DNA of 6,691 nucleotides from Holosporales bacterium (GCA_031275915.1 JAISOC010000034.1:1-6691), one strand, 5' to 3'; counted from the stretch's first letter, positions 1-6,251 are shown. Numbers and translations: made by a program. The notes: generated from the sequence alone by a model not told the origin.

Positions 1-408
1 AAACGCAATTTTATCAGCGTACGGTACGGTAAATTCTTCTATTCCGAGTTTTATATGTTGCAGATTAGTTATCTGAATACCTATATATGGATTCACTCTA
101 TACAGTATGTTTTTTCCATTGCCATCCTTGGAGAATTTTTCCATAATCCCGAGCTCTTTGAAAGGAACACTTCCAAATTCGTTTACGGTTTTCTCCGTGG
201 GATCTGGCAATCTTCCATCTGTGGCAATAAAATATGCCCCCAAGGCATTGATAATAATGTTGCAATGTTCTTGGGTTCTTCTGGTCCTGTCTATAGTGGT
301 GAATAAAGCAAGTTGGGTCATACATATACTTGATACTATTCCTATTATCAAAAGACTAATCGCAGTCTCTATTAGTGAAAACCCATTGATATAGCCTCTA
401 TTTTTCAT
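1..408 (-). CDS. Type IV pilin / type II secretion pseudopilin-like protein, 3' end beyond window
   Basis: Reading from ATG at 408 towards 1, the frame stays open for 136 codons and leaves the window. The N-terminus is a textbook prepilin leader: a short basic segment (MKNRGYING), cleavage expected after Gly9, Phe at +1 and the conserved Glu at +5 (FSLIE), then an uninterrupted hydrophobic helix to about residue 28. Family knowledge: a PilD-type peptidase cleaves such leaders, and the helix packs into a pilus or a type II secretion pseudopilus in the inner membrane. After the helix comes a polar region containing NALGAYFIATDGRLPDP, resembling the N-terminal part of minor pseudopilins. No full-length family assignment is possible because the C-terminus is missing. 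The ribosome binding site is weak (CCGAGATTAG before the ATG). The gene is divergent from tolC, sharing the 409-532 spacer. Confidence in the prepilin motif is high; the exact system (pilus, T2SS or competence) is unknown. Confidence 0.85.
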   Translation of the reverse strand, partial: MKNRGYINGFSLIETAISLLIIGIVSSICMTQLALFTTIDRTRRTQEHCNIIINALGAYFIATDGRLPDPTEKTVNEFGSVPFKELGIMEKFSKDGNGKNILYRVNPYIGIQITNLQHIKLGIEEFTVPYADKIAF

Positions 409-447
409 CTAATCTCGGCATGCTTCTGTGTGTTTTGGAATACCAAC

Positions 448-462
448 TCAGCTTATCATAAA
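448..462 (+). repeat. Copy 1 of an exact 15-base direct repeat
   Basis: TCAGCTTATCATAAA occurs here, in the spacer between the divergent pilin-like gene and tolC, and again at 6510-6524 near the aldolase 3' end, in the same orientation. The flanks do not match. It may be chance or a shared binding site. Confidence 0.3.
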
Positions 463-532
463 GATGTATGGCTTTCTATTTTTTGTGCTATCATGTGGCG
501 GAGTAGTATTTGCCGCGTGTGTTTTTCTGCTT

Positions 533-2014
533 ATGTTTGAGAGATTTCTGTTATGGTTTGGCCTTGTTATATTTGCCACAAGCTCATTTGCTTTAGAACA
601 AAAGAAGGACACAGGAAGTGATAGGCAGACTACTGGAGATAAGAAAAAACGTGTAAACAACGAGAATGGTTTACTTTTCTTTTTGGAAAGTGCGATGGCA
701 AATAACAAGGACATACTCATAGCACAAAGCGAATTGAAAATATCCCATGAGAATTATAACTTGGCTGTAGCCAGTTTTAAGCCGACAGTTGAAGCTAATG
801 TCGGATATGATATCGGCCACGATAATAGGTGGAATTCAACATTTGTTCCAGCAGAAGAAAATTCTGGATACCCTAAAGGAACTAACATGGCAAAAATGAG
901 AGACACTTCAGAGCGTTCTAGTGTCAAGAAAGCCGGTGTGATTGCTAAGTATAACATTTTTAGAGGAGGAGCAGATAATGGAGCTCTTGAAGAAACAAAC
1001 GCTGCAATAAAAGCACAATGGAGTGAATATGAAGCTCTTAAGCAGAAAGTTTTGTGTTCTGTTACGACTGTATATTTGGAAATATGCGCAAAACAAGAAG
1101 AAATCAAGCATATCAAATCTTTGTTGGATGTAAGAGTTGATGGTATGAAAATGGTGACAGAGAAGTATAATTCAGGAGAAGAAAAATACGTTAGTGTTAT
1201 GCAAGCTAAAGCTGCATGTGCGGAAACAGAAGCTCAGCTCGCAAAAGCTGAGGCTGAAGATAAAGCCCTACGTGCTCAGCTTAAGGAGCTTACAGGAGTC
1301 CTTGTGCCACTCCATCTAATAGCTCCTGAGAAATTGTTTAATACAGATATGAAAGAACCTCAGGCAATAGATTTGGCTCTTAGGCAAAATCCGCAGATAG
1401 TGGCTAGCACAGATAAGCTAAGAGCGGCTAAGGAGGCTGTCAGAAAGCCTAACTCCAGTATGTGTCCATCAATAGATTTAATATACAAATATGATCAATC
1501 TGTAGATTCTGCTCATAAAAAAGGAAGCAACTTAGATCCACGAAGGCACCGAGGCAACGCTGTTGGAATAAGTATGACAATCCCCATGTATGACGGAGGT
1601 GTTGGGAGAGCCAAAAAAAGACAGGCTGTTGAAAATGTTGTAAAAGTGGCCAATGAAAGGAAAAAAGCAATAGAGGAAACAAAGGCGGGAGTGGTAAAAG
1701 TATGGTCTGAAAAGCAAGCTGCACAACAGAATTTAGATAGTACTAAAACTGCAATAGAAGCAAGACAACTTGCCTTGCATGATACAGAGGAGGAATACAA
1801 AGCTGGAATTAAAGTCATGAACGATGTCTTGGAAGCGCAGCAAAAGCTTTTTGAGGCACAATTTGCCAATGTCCAAGCTCAAAAAAATTATTATGTAAGT
1901 CAGTGCAATGCTTTAGCTTTAATTGGAAAGATGACTCCAAAAGATCTGAAACTCAAAGCACAGGAATTTGATTACAGAGAACACAGTGAGAAAACTAAAG
2001 AGAAAGTGGTATAA
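533..2014 (+). CDS. tolC: TolC-family outer-membrane efflux/secretion protein
   Basis: This is a 493-residue outer-membrane factor that would form the trimeric exit duct for type I secretion or multidrug efflux. The frame is open back to an ATG at 428. I chose the ATG at 533 because it begins a canonical signal peptide (MFERFLLWFGLVIF, cleavage near SSFA before LEQ). The ATGs at 428 and 464 would add a second hydrophobic stretch, and none of the three has a good Shine-Dalgarno sequence. The two internal repeats of the family are visible. The first has FLESAMANNKDILIAQSELK and the strand motif YNIFRGG, followed by long helices. The second has IDLALRQNPQI, IPMYDGG and the helix EEEYKAGIKVMNDVLEAQQK. 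The end, ALIGKMTPKDLKL, is the usual alphaproteobacterial TolC tail. Length fits the family. popZ follows after 19 bases, probably as an operon. No matching ABC exporter or membrane-fusion gene lies in the window. Confidence 0.93.
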   Translation: MFERFLLWFGLVIFATSSFALEQKKDTGSDRQTTGDKKKRVNNENGLLFFLESAMANNKDILIAQSELKISHENYNLAVASFKPTVEANVGYDIGHDNRWNSTFVPAEENSGYPKGTNMAKMRDTSERSSVKKAGVIAKYNIFRGGADNGALEETNAAIKAQWSEYEALKQKVLCSVTTVYLEICAKQEEIKHIKSLLDVRVDGMKMVTEKYNSGEEKYVSVMQAKAACAETEAQLAKAEAEDKALRAQLKELTGVLVPLHLIAPEKLFNTDMKEPQAIDLALRQNPQIVASTDKLRAAKEAVRKPNSSMCPSIDLIYKYDQSVDSAHKKGSNLDPRRHRGNAVGISMTIPMYDGGVGRAKKRQAVENVVKVANERKKAIEETKAGVVKVWSEKQAAQQNLDSTKTAIEARQLALHDTEEEYKAGIKVMNDVLEAQQKLFEAQFANVQAQKNYYVSQCNALALIGKMTPKDLKLKAQEFDYREHSEKTKEKVV

Positions 2015-2033
2015 CACAGGGAGGCATTGAAAT

Positions 2034-2534
2034 ATGAAGGAGTTTGACAAAAATAACAGAAGTGATGAAATGAGCATGGAAGACATCTTGGCGTCCATTA
2101 GAAAATACGTAACGAATGGAGATGGCAATGACTCTCAGCAAAATGAGCAACCACAACAGGATGCTGCCCCATACGTGAATGGTGAAGAAATCGTAATAGA
2201 TCTGGAAAAGTCGCAGGTTACAGATCAAAAAGCAGATGAGTCCATGTTATTGAATGAACATGTCACAGAAAATTCTTCAAAAGTAATATTTTCAGAATCA
2301 ACTTCGAATATAAATGTTCCGGTTAATCCATTTGGAAAATTAACGAACGCGTTAAAATCATATGGACATCCAAAAGAGCAAAACAGACAACCTGAATATT
2401 TAACAATTGACAGATTTTTGAGAGATTTGGCTATGCCAATTATAGAAAAATGGCTAAATGATAATCTTGAGCGAATAATTGAAAAGAAAGTTGATGAAAA
2501 TATAGAAAAAATTAAAAACGACTGCTCGTTTTAG
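2034..2534 (+). CDS. popZ: PopZ-like polar organising protein (DUF2497)
   Basis: This 166-residue protein has the two hallmarks of the family. Near the N-terminus, residues 14-26 read SMEDILASIRKYV, matching the conserved short helix that in PopZ binds client proteins. At the C-terminus, about residues 124-161 (TIDRFLRDLAMPIIEKWLND and the following ERIIEKKVDENIEKI) form the conserved helical oligomerisation region. Between them is a Gln/Asn/Glu-rich, probably disordered linker. Known members assemble at cell poles in alphaproteobacteria and anchor the chromosome origin region via ParB; that role here is inferred from family membership. The start is well supported: AGGGAGG at 2018-2024 lies 9 bases before the ATG. 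It follows tolC by 19 bases and is probably cotranscribed. In many alphaproteobacteria the next gene is valS; here the neighbouring genes are on the other strand. The stop is TAG. Confidence 0.9.
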   Translation: MKEFDKNNRSDEMSMEDILASIRKYVTNGDGNDSQQNEQPQQDAAPYVNGEEIVIDLEKSQVTDQKADESMLLNEHVTENSSKVIFSESTSNINVPVNPFGKLTNALKSYGHPKEQNRQPEYLTIDRFLRDLAMPIIEKWLNDNLERIIEKKVDENIEKIKNDCSF

Positions 2535-2591
2535 CTCAAATGGAGTCATAATGGACAAGGATGTCAGACGTCGCAAAATCTATTAAATAGT

Positions 2592-2620
2592 ACACAATGT
2601 ATAATCAATGTGTTTTGTTT
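2592..2620 (+). terminator. Weak candidate terminator after popZ
   Basis: ACACAATG (2592-2599) can pair with CAATGTGT (2606-2613) around a TATAAT loop: five pairs, an A-A mismatch, then two pairs, followed by TTTGTTT. The stem is AT-rich and short, so this is only a candidate end for the tolC-popZ transcript in the 129-base convergent gap 2535-2663. I see nothing else in that gap. Confidence 0.3.
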
Positions 2621-2663
2621 ATTACTTCTCAAATATTTGCTTATATGCTCCAAGATGTTCTAG

Positions 2664-3218
2664 TTATTGAGCAAGCGTTTGACAGTTGTTTATTGCACGA
2701 GCTTCTTCAAAATTTATGTCAGTGGGGTAATCATAAGGATCCCTCTGTCGTTCATTTTCAATCTGATCTCCCTTGGCAAAGTATACTTTTTCATTGGTAC
2801 TACTTTTGATAGCCACAATGTTCAAGGCATTAAGAAGATCAATGGTTTCGTTTGTTGCTTTTACACATTTTTCGAGTGTTTCCAAATTGCGTTTTTCTTT
2901 TTCTTCTTCTAAACGCACTATTACATCCAATGGATCATCAATTTTGGTCTCTATCGTAGAGGATACACTAATCAGTTCTCCTGTTGTTTGGGGGGGAACT
3001 TGCTCGTCAGTGCTTTCTGAATCAGATTTATTCGGATTTTCTTCTGTAATCGAAGATTCATTTGATTCCTCTTTAGCGGAGTCTTCCGTATTGGATTTTT
3101 TATCTGTTTCTTCCGTGAATTCCTGGTGATCAGCATTCGCATTCGTGTTATCTGTCGCCGCGGATATATTAAAACACAATGTCAACAACAATAAGCATAG
3201 CGAAAAACATACTGTCAT
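2664..3218 (-). CDS. Exported acidic Ser/Glu/Thr-rich protein of unknown function
   Basis: I do not recognise a family. The 184-residue product begins with a signal peptide (MTVCFSLCLLLLTLCFNISA, likely cleaved around A20/A21). Residues about 22-75 are a low-complexity segment rich in Glu, Ser, Thr, Asn and Asp with few hydrophobics, expected to be disordered. Residues about 96-138 look ordered and partly helical (PLDVIVRLEEEKEKRNLETL, then DLLNALNIVAIK). The tail contains DPYDYPTDINFEEARAINNC. Two cysteines remain outside the signal peptide (C118 and C179) and could form a disulfide in the periplasm. The frame extends 14 codons upstream to 3260, but the ATG at 3218 has GGAG 10 bases before it and is exactly where the signal peptide starts. 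It lies 72 bases downstream of tmk on the same strand. Secretion is inferred from the signal peptide; the function is unknown. Confidence 0.75.
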   Translation of the reverse strand: MTVCFSLCLLLLTLCFNISAATDNTNANADHQEFTEETDKKSNTEDSAKEESNESSITEENPNKSDSESTDEQVPPQTTGELISVSSTIETKIDDPLDVIVRLEEEKEKRNLETLEKCVKATNETIDLLNALNIVAIKSSTNEKVYFAKGDQIENERQRDPYDYPTDINFEEARAINNCQTLAQ

Positions 3219-3228
3219 TTTAAAAAAT

Positions 3229-3232
3229 CTCC
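3229..3232 (-). promoter_or_regulatory. Ribosome binding site setting the start at 3218
   Basis: GGAG on the minus strand sits 10 bases before the ATG at 3218. The upstream in-frame ATG at 3260 would place this site inside the coding region and put 14 residues in front of the signal peptide, so the shorter form is preferred. Confidence 0.6.
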
Positions 3233-3290
3233 AATACAATTGCCTTACATTCACATACAACAGTCTATACTACGTGTGGTTAATTTTTTA

Positions 3291-3911
3291 TTAACGTTTT
3301 GCTAAAAAAAGACAAAAATCTTCATAAATTTCTTTAGCTACTACATTGATATCTCGATTTCCGTCAACTACCAAGAATCTTGAATTTTCTTCAGCTATTT
3401 TTAAAAAATTTTGAAAAACAGATTTGTGAAAATCAATGTACATATTTTCAAATCGCGTTTCTTCGTTGTTTTTTCTTGATATGGACCTTTTTACTCCAAT
3501 TTCTGGGCTAACTGATAACAAATACGTGCGATCTGGGAAGATCCCAGACGTTATGTACTGATAGATTCTATTTAAGAAATCAACTGATACTCCCTTGCAA
3601 AGACCTTGATACACAACACTGGAGTCTTGGAATCTATCAGAAATCACAATTTTCCCCGCATCAAGAGACGGCTTTATTATTCTATACCAGTGATCAGCCC
3701 GGGCTGCTAAATACAAGAGAGCCTCCGTTACTGGAGCCCATCTATCCTCATTTCCAGTGAGAACCAATTTACGTATGCTCTCAGCCCCTGAAGTCCCTCC
3801 TGGCTCTCTTGTAAGGATAACATCACATCCTTCCTCCTGCAGAGTCTGCGCCAGCAATTGACTTTGAGTGCTTTTTCCTGAGCCTTCTCCTCCTTCAAAC
3901 GTTATAAACAT
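3291..3911 (-). CDS. tmk: Thymidylate kinase (dTMP kinase)
   Basis: This 206-residue cytoplasmic enzyme phosphorylates dTMP to dTDP with ATP, an essential step towards dTTP. The order of motifs is that of bacterial Tmk: P-loop GGEGSGKST at residues 7-15, TREPGGT at 34-40 (dTMP-binding loop), TEALLYLAARADHW at 62-75, SDRF at 91-94 and the YQG that follows at 101-103. The lid region (about 138-153) carries R142 and R146. Two positions differ from the common pattern: the usual Asp in LLDVPPE is Ser (LLSVSPE, 131-137), and the usual DR.E of the lid is TRFE (152-155). The start is firm: an in-frame TAA lies two codons upstream (TAA TGT ATG). No Shine-Dalgarno sequence is visible. It lies 72 bases after the 3984-4415 gene, with a terminator between them, so expression may depend on read-through or a promoter I cannot see. 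Confidence 0.96.
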   Translation of the reverse strand: MFITFEGGEGSGKSTQSQLLAQTLQEEGCDVILTREPGGTSGAESIRKLVLTGNEDRWAPVTEALLYLAARADHWYRIIKPSLDAGKIVISDRFQDSSVVYQGLCKGVSVDFLNRIYQYITSGIFPDRTYLLSVSPEIGVKRSISRKNNEETRFENMYIDFHKSVFQNFLKIAEENSRFLVVDGNRDINVVAKEIYEDFCLFLAKR

Positions 3912-3930
3912 ACATTAAAAAGCGATAAAA

Positions 3931-3962
3931 TAAAAAAACGGAGAAACACGAAAATTCCTCCG
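3931..3962 (-). terminator. Rho-independent terminator after the 3984-4415 gene
   Basis: On the minus strand CGGAGGAAT (3962-3954) pairs with GTTTCTCCG (3947-3939), giving nine pairs including two G-U and a TTTCGT loop. A run of seven T (3938-3932) follows. It lies between the stop at 3984 and the tmk start, so it should end or attenuate transcription entering tmk. Confidence 0.8.
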
Positions 3963-3983
3963 TAGATTGAGTTCAAAAAGAAC

Positions 3984-4415
3984 TTATTTGCTTTCTTCAG
4001 TATTTTCAGCAGCTATAGTATCAGATTTCTGATCGGAAGTTGTTGCTTCCTTGTCTCCTGCTTCTGATTCAGCTGGGGCCGGTTCGGATGCGGCTGGCTC
4101 TCCTCCAGCAGTACCTTGACTATTTAGATCTGCAGTGATTGCATTCTTCTCCTGATGTTTGGTTTTACTCTTTGATTTCTTTACTTTTTTATGTGCTTTC
4201 GGTTTGGCTTCCTCTGTTTTTTTCCCTACATCCTTTTCGCCTTCAGCTGCTGTTGGGGCTGACTCTTTTGTACTCTCTTTATCGTCTGTTTTGTCTTTCG
4301 CAGCATCTGGCTCTGCAGCAGGTGTGGTAGGCTGCTCCTTTGTACTCTCTACATCGGCCAATGCTACACAAGCACACACTCCGAACACTAAGGCAAAAAT
4401 ACTCGCTTTATTCAT
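3984..4415 (-). CDS. Exported low-complexity protein with acidic-basic-acidic layout, unknown function
   Basis: No family is recognised. The 143-residue product starts with a clear signal peptide (MNKASIFALVFGVCACVALA, cleavage before D21). The mature chain has no hydrophobic core and looks fully disordered. About 21-70 is Glu/Asp/Ala/Thr/Pro-rich, 71-90 is a lysine block (KPKAHKKVKKSKSKTKHQEK), and 91-143 is again acidic, Ala- and Ser-rich. Two imperfect copies of a unit starting ESTKE lie 24 residues apart (from 23 and from 47), and the matching DNA is also repeated, suggesting tandem duplication. Expression signals are strong: AGGAG at 4425-4429 lies 9 bases before the ATG, with a promoter at 4471-4499 and a terminator at 3931-3962, so it is probably a single-gene transcript. 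It could be a periplasmic or secreted surface, nucleic-acid-binding or host-directed protein; the sequence does not decide. Confidence 0.8.
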   Translation of the reverse strand: MNKASIFALVFGVCACVALADVESTKEQPTTPAAEPDAAKDKTDDKESTKESAPTAAEGEKDVGKKTEEAKPKAHKKVKKSKSKTKHQEKNAITADLNSQGTAGGEPAASEPAPAESEAGDKEATTSDQKSDTIAAENTEESK

Positions 4416-4470
4416 ATTCCCGATCTCCTAAAAATAAATCTATACGTCGAATTCCGACACTCCTATTTAT

Positions 4471-4499
4471 ATTATATAGTACCACTTGTTGTATCTGAA
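4471..4499 (-). promoter_or_regulatory. Sigma-70-type promoter for the 3984-4415 gene
   Basis: On the minus strand TTCAGA (4499-4494) is followed after 17 bases by a perfect TATAAT (4476-4471). Transcription would start near 4464, giving a leader of about 50 bases that includes the strong RBS at 4425-4429. The leader also holds a small GTCG-GAATT-CGAC inverted repeat (4446-4458). Confidence 0.6.
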
Positions 4500-4638
4500 T
4501 AGCCAAAAAACTTGCAATACGAAGAAGACAAGTAACATATGTTGCAGAAATAACACGATGTGCATTAAGATTATGCAGGCTAATATTGGACAAAAGTGAT
4601 CTGAAGATTTGTTTTGAAATACATTATTTATTTTAAGA

Positions 4639-4667
4639 TTGTAAAAATCTGATATTTGTAGTACTAT
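4639..4667 (+). promoter_or_regulatory. Candidate promoter for rpmJ-ispDF
   Basis: TTGTAA (4639-4644) and TACTAT (4662-4667) are 17 bases apart, each matching four of six consensus bases, and would start transcription about 28 bases before rpmJ. The rest of the 4416-4701 spacer is AT-rich and I see no gene in it. Confidence 0.35.
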
Positions 4668-4701
4668 TACCATCGTCTTGAGCGGTTGTTGTGATGATTT
4701 C

Positions 4702-4827
4702 ATGAAAATTGTAAATTCTTTAAAAACTCTAAAAATTCGACATCGGGCGTGTAAGACAGTTAGACGCAGGGGGCGTGTGTACGTTATTAATAAGCAGGTT
4801 CCAAAGTTCAAAGCTCGCCAGGGATAA
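4702..4827 (+). CDS. rpmJ: 50S ribosomal protein L36
   Basis: This 41-codon gene encodes the small large-subunit protein L36. The product starts [20 protein letters not shown] and ends [21 protein letters not shown]. It matches the 41-residue form typical of alphaproteobacteria ([29 protein letters not shown]). Only one Cys remains, so the four-ligand zinc ribbon of the classical form is absent; this is the zinc-independent (C-minus) type. The RBS is not obvious. ispDF begins only 8 bases after the stop, which suggests cotranscription and perhaps translational coupling. Identification rests on nearly full-length similarity to the known protein and is secure despite the small size. Confidence 0.95.
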   Translation: MKIVNSLKTLKIRHRACKTVRRRGRVYVINKQVPKFKARQG

Positions 4828-4835
4828 CTATTGTT

Positions 4836-5921
4836 TTGGCTATAGGGGTAGTGATTGCGGCGGCTGGTTCTGGGTTCAGGTTTTCTGGTTCGTGTGGAAT
4901 TTTCCCCAAACAATTTCTCTTTCTTGAATCAGTATTAGAGAGGTTTTCTTCGATTTCTGATGTGAATAAGATAGTTTGCGTTGTACCAGGGCAATATCTT
5001 GATATGTTTCCCTCAAACGATATGGTTTTATTCACATGTGGGGCAGAAAGCAGACAAGCATCAGTATTTAATGGTCTCAAAACTCTGAAGGAATACAGTC
5101 CAACGCACGTTTTAATTCACGATGCTGCTAGACCGTATTGTTCTGAGGACATTATTGATAGAGTGATTAGGAAGTTGTTTGAAGGAACTCAAGCTGTGGT
5201 GCCTGTCATTTCTCCAGTTGATTCTGTGAGAATACACTGTAAACCTGTAGATAAAAATTCTATATTTCTTATTCAAACACCACAAGGTTTTATCTTTGAT
5301 CTCATATACAAATTACATGAAAAGTATGAGAAAATAACAGTGTTGGATGATGCTTCTTTATGTGATTTAGAAGGAATAGACGTAAATTTTGTGAAGGGGG
5401 AGGCATTAAATAAAAAAATCACATACAAAAGTGATTTGCTTTGTTGTGATTTTAAGGTTGGATTTGGATTCGATTCTCATGAATTTTCAACAGAAAAGAG
5501 TAGAAAGTTAAAACTCTGTGGGGTGGAGATACCAGATTTTCCTGGTCTGAAGGGAGTTTCAGATGCAGATGTTGCCGTTCACAGCATTATAGATTCTATT
5601 CTTGGAGCTATTGGCCGAGGGAGCATAGGAGAATTTTTTCCAGAAACATCTGAATATTCACAAAACGCAGACTCAATAGAGTTTTTGAAAATTATTGCAA
5701 GGGTGATGTTTAATGCTTTCTACATGATTAGTAATGTGGATATGACGATCGTGTGTAATTCTCCCAGAATATCTACATATAGCCAGGAAATGGCAAAAAA
5801 TATAGCAGATTGCCTTATGACAGATATATCTTCCGTAAATATTAAGGGAAAAACAACTGAGGGTACCAGAATCGAAGGTATAGCTGCTTTCACGAATGTT
5901 CTCTTACAGCGCATCAGATAA
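4836..5921 (+). CDS. ispDF: Bifunctional MEP cytidylyltransferase / MECDP synthase (IspDF)
   Basis: A 361-residue fusion of two enzymes of the MEP isoprenoid pathway. IspD (about 1-205) attaches CMP to 2-C-methyl-erythritol 4-phosphate: VVIAAAGSGFRF (5-16), PKQF (24-27), GAESRQASVFNGL (69-81), HDAARP (95-100), QTPQGF (147-152) and NKKIT (192-196). IspF (about 207-361) cyclises the CDP-ME phosphate: GFDSH (211-215, metal ligands D213 and H215), SDADVAVH (242-249, ligand H249), NVDMTIV (300-306), TTE (340-342). Oddities: the region after PKQF is about eight residues short, the domains are joined with almost no linker, V241 replaces the usual His of HSD.D, S263 replaces Asp in GDIG, and the TTE..GFTGRGEGIA loop is about four residues short. 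The start is a TTG; AGGG at 4820-4823 is 12 bases before it. A GTG at 4851 would cut into the first beta strand. It probably follows rpmJ in one transcript. Confidence 0.95.
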   Translation: MAIGVVIAAAGSGFRFSGSCGIFPKQFLFLESVLERFSSISDVNKIVCVVPGQYLDMFPSNDMVLFTCGAESRQASVFNGLKTLKEYSPTHVLIHDAARPYCSEDIIDRVIRKLFEGTQAVVPVISPVDSVRIHCKPVDKNSIFLIQTPQGFIFDLIYKLHEKYEKITVLDDASLCDLEGIDVNFVKGEALNKKITYKSDLLCCDFKVGFGFDSHEFSTEKSRKLKLCGVEIPDFPGLKGVSDADVAVHSIIDSILGAIGRGSIGEFFPETSEYSQNADSIEFLKIIARVMFNAFYMISNVDMTIVCNSPRISTYSQEMAKNIADCLMTDISSVNIKGKTTEGTRIEGIAAFTNVLLQRIR

Positions 5922-5937
5922 TCTCAGTTTCCTATAT

Positions 5938-5977
5938 AAGGGGACTGACAACTAAATGTTCAGTATGCTTCCCTTTT
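5938..5977 (+). terminator. Candidate terminator after ispDF
   Basis: AAGGG (5938-5942) pairs with CCCTT (5971-5975). Inside it ACTGACA (5944-5950) pairs with TG and TCAGT (5957-5964) with one bulged T. Four T follow. The interior loop is asymmetric and the U-tract short, but the position, 17 bases after the stop, is right. Confidence 0.45.
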
Positions 5978-5990
5978 CGGAGGAACTCCA

Positions 5991-6119
5991 TTGTATCAGA
6001 TTACTTCCGTTTGTCTGTCAAGGATCACTTCGCAGGAGTTCTTAATGGAACCAAGTACTTCTGGAGAATTTGAAAGAGTATACGGAGCACAAAACCAGAG
6101 TGTACAAGATAGTACATGA
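5991..6119 (+). CDS. Possible small protein, TTG start with strong RBS
   Basis: A 42-codon frame starts at TTG 5991 with GGAGG (5979-5983) 7 bases upstream, the best Shine-Dalgarno match in this spacer. The product begins MYQITSVCLSRITSQEF and ends in TGA; it is polar, with no signal peptide or known motif. An internal ATG at 6045 has its own AGGAG (6034-6038 region). After the TGA all frames stay open only in pieces, so it may be the 5' end of a broken gene. Similarity to any family is not recognised. Confidence 0.25.
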   Translation: MYQITSVCLSRITSQEFLMEPSTSGEFERVYGAQNQSVQDST

Positions 6120-6251
6120 GGATTCGAGCACCGGAACAACGCACAAATTATCAGAAGGACGAAGGTTACATAAGAACTCTGTTCTCTACCTTGACATATA
6201 CTTCAGTAATCTGGGATCTCTGCTGCTGTTCCAAAAAGGAAAATACAGTAT

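Noticed and set aside
98..394. Plus- and minus-strand frames at 98-325 and 107-394
   Set aside because: Both overlap the prepilin-like frame, whose leader and helix are far more convincing.
1513..1869. Minus-strand frame of 118 codons inside tolC
   Set aside because: It is antisense to a well-supported TolC gene, rich in Ser/Phe/Cys as expected for the complement of Lys/Glu/Ala codons, and has no RBS or family motif. The frames at 754-1116 and 1449-1724 are the same kind of shadow.
2773..3129. Plus-strand frame of 118 codons over the 2664-3218 gene
   Set aside because: The Ser/Val/Phe-rich product mirrors the Glu/Asn/Thr-rich opposite strand; the minus frame has a signal peptide and RBS, this one has neither.
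3279..3295. Perfect inverted repeat GTTAAT-TTTTT-ATTAAC over the tmk stop
   Set aside because: It has only AT-rich pairs and no T-run after it on the minus strand, so it is too weak to call as a terminator.
6119..6136. GGATTCGAGCACC resembling a tRNA T-arm
   Set aside because: No five-base stem closes the loop and no acceptor, D or anticodon arm can be folded around it on either strand.
6191..6219. Perfect TTGACA before the 6252 frame
   Set aside because: No acceptable -10 box lies 16-18 bases downstream (GGATCT or similar).
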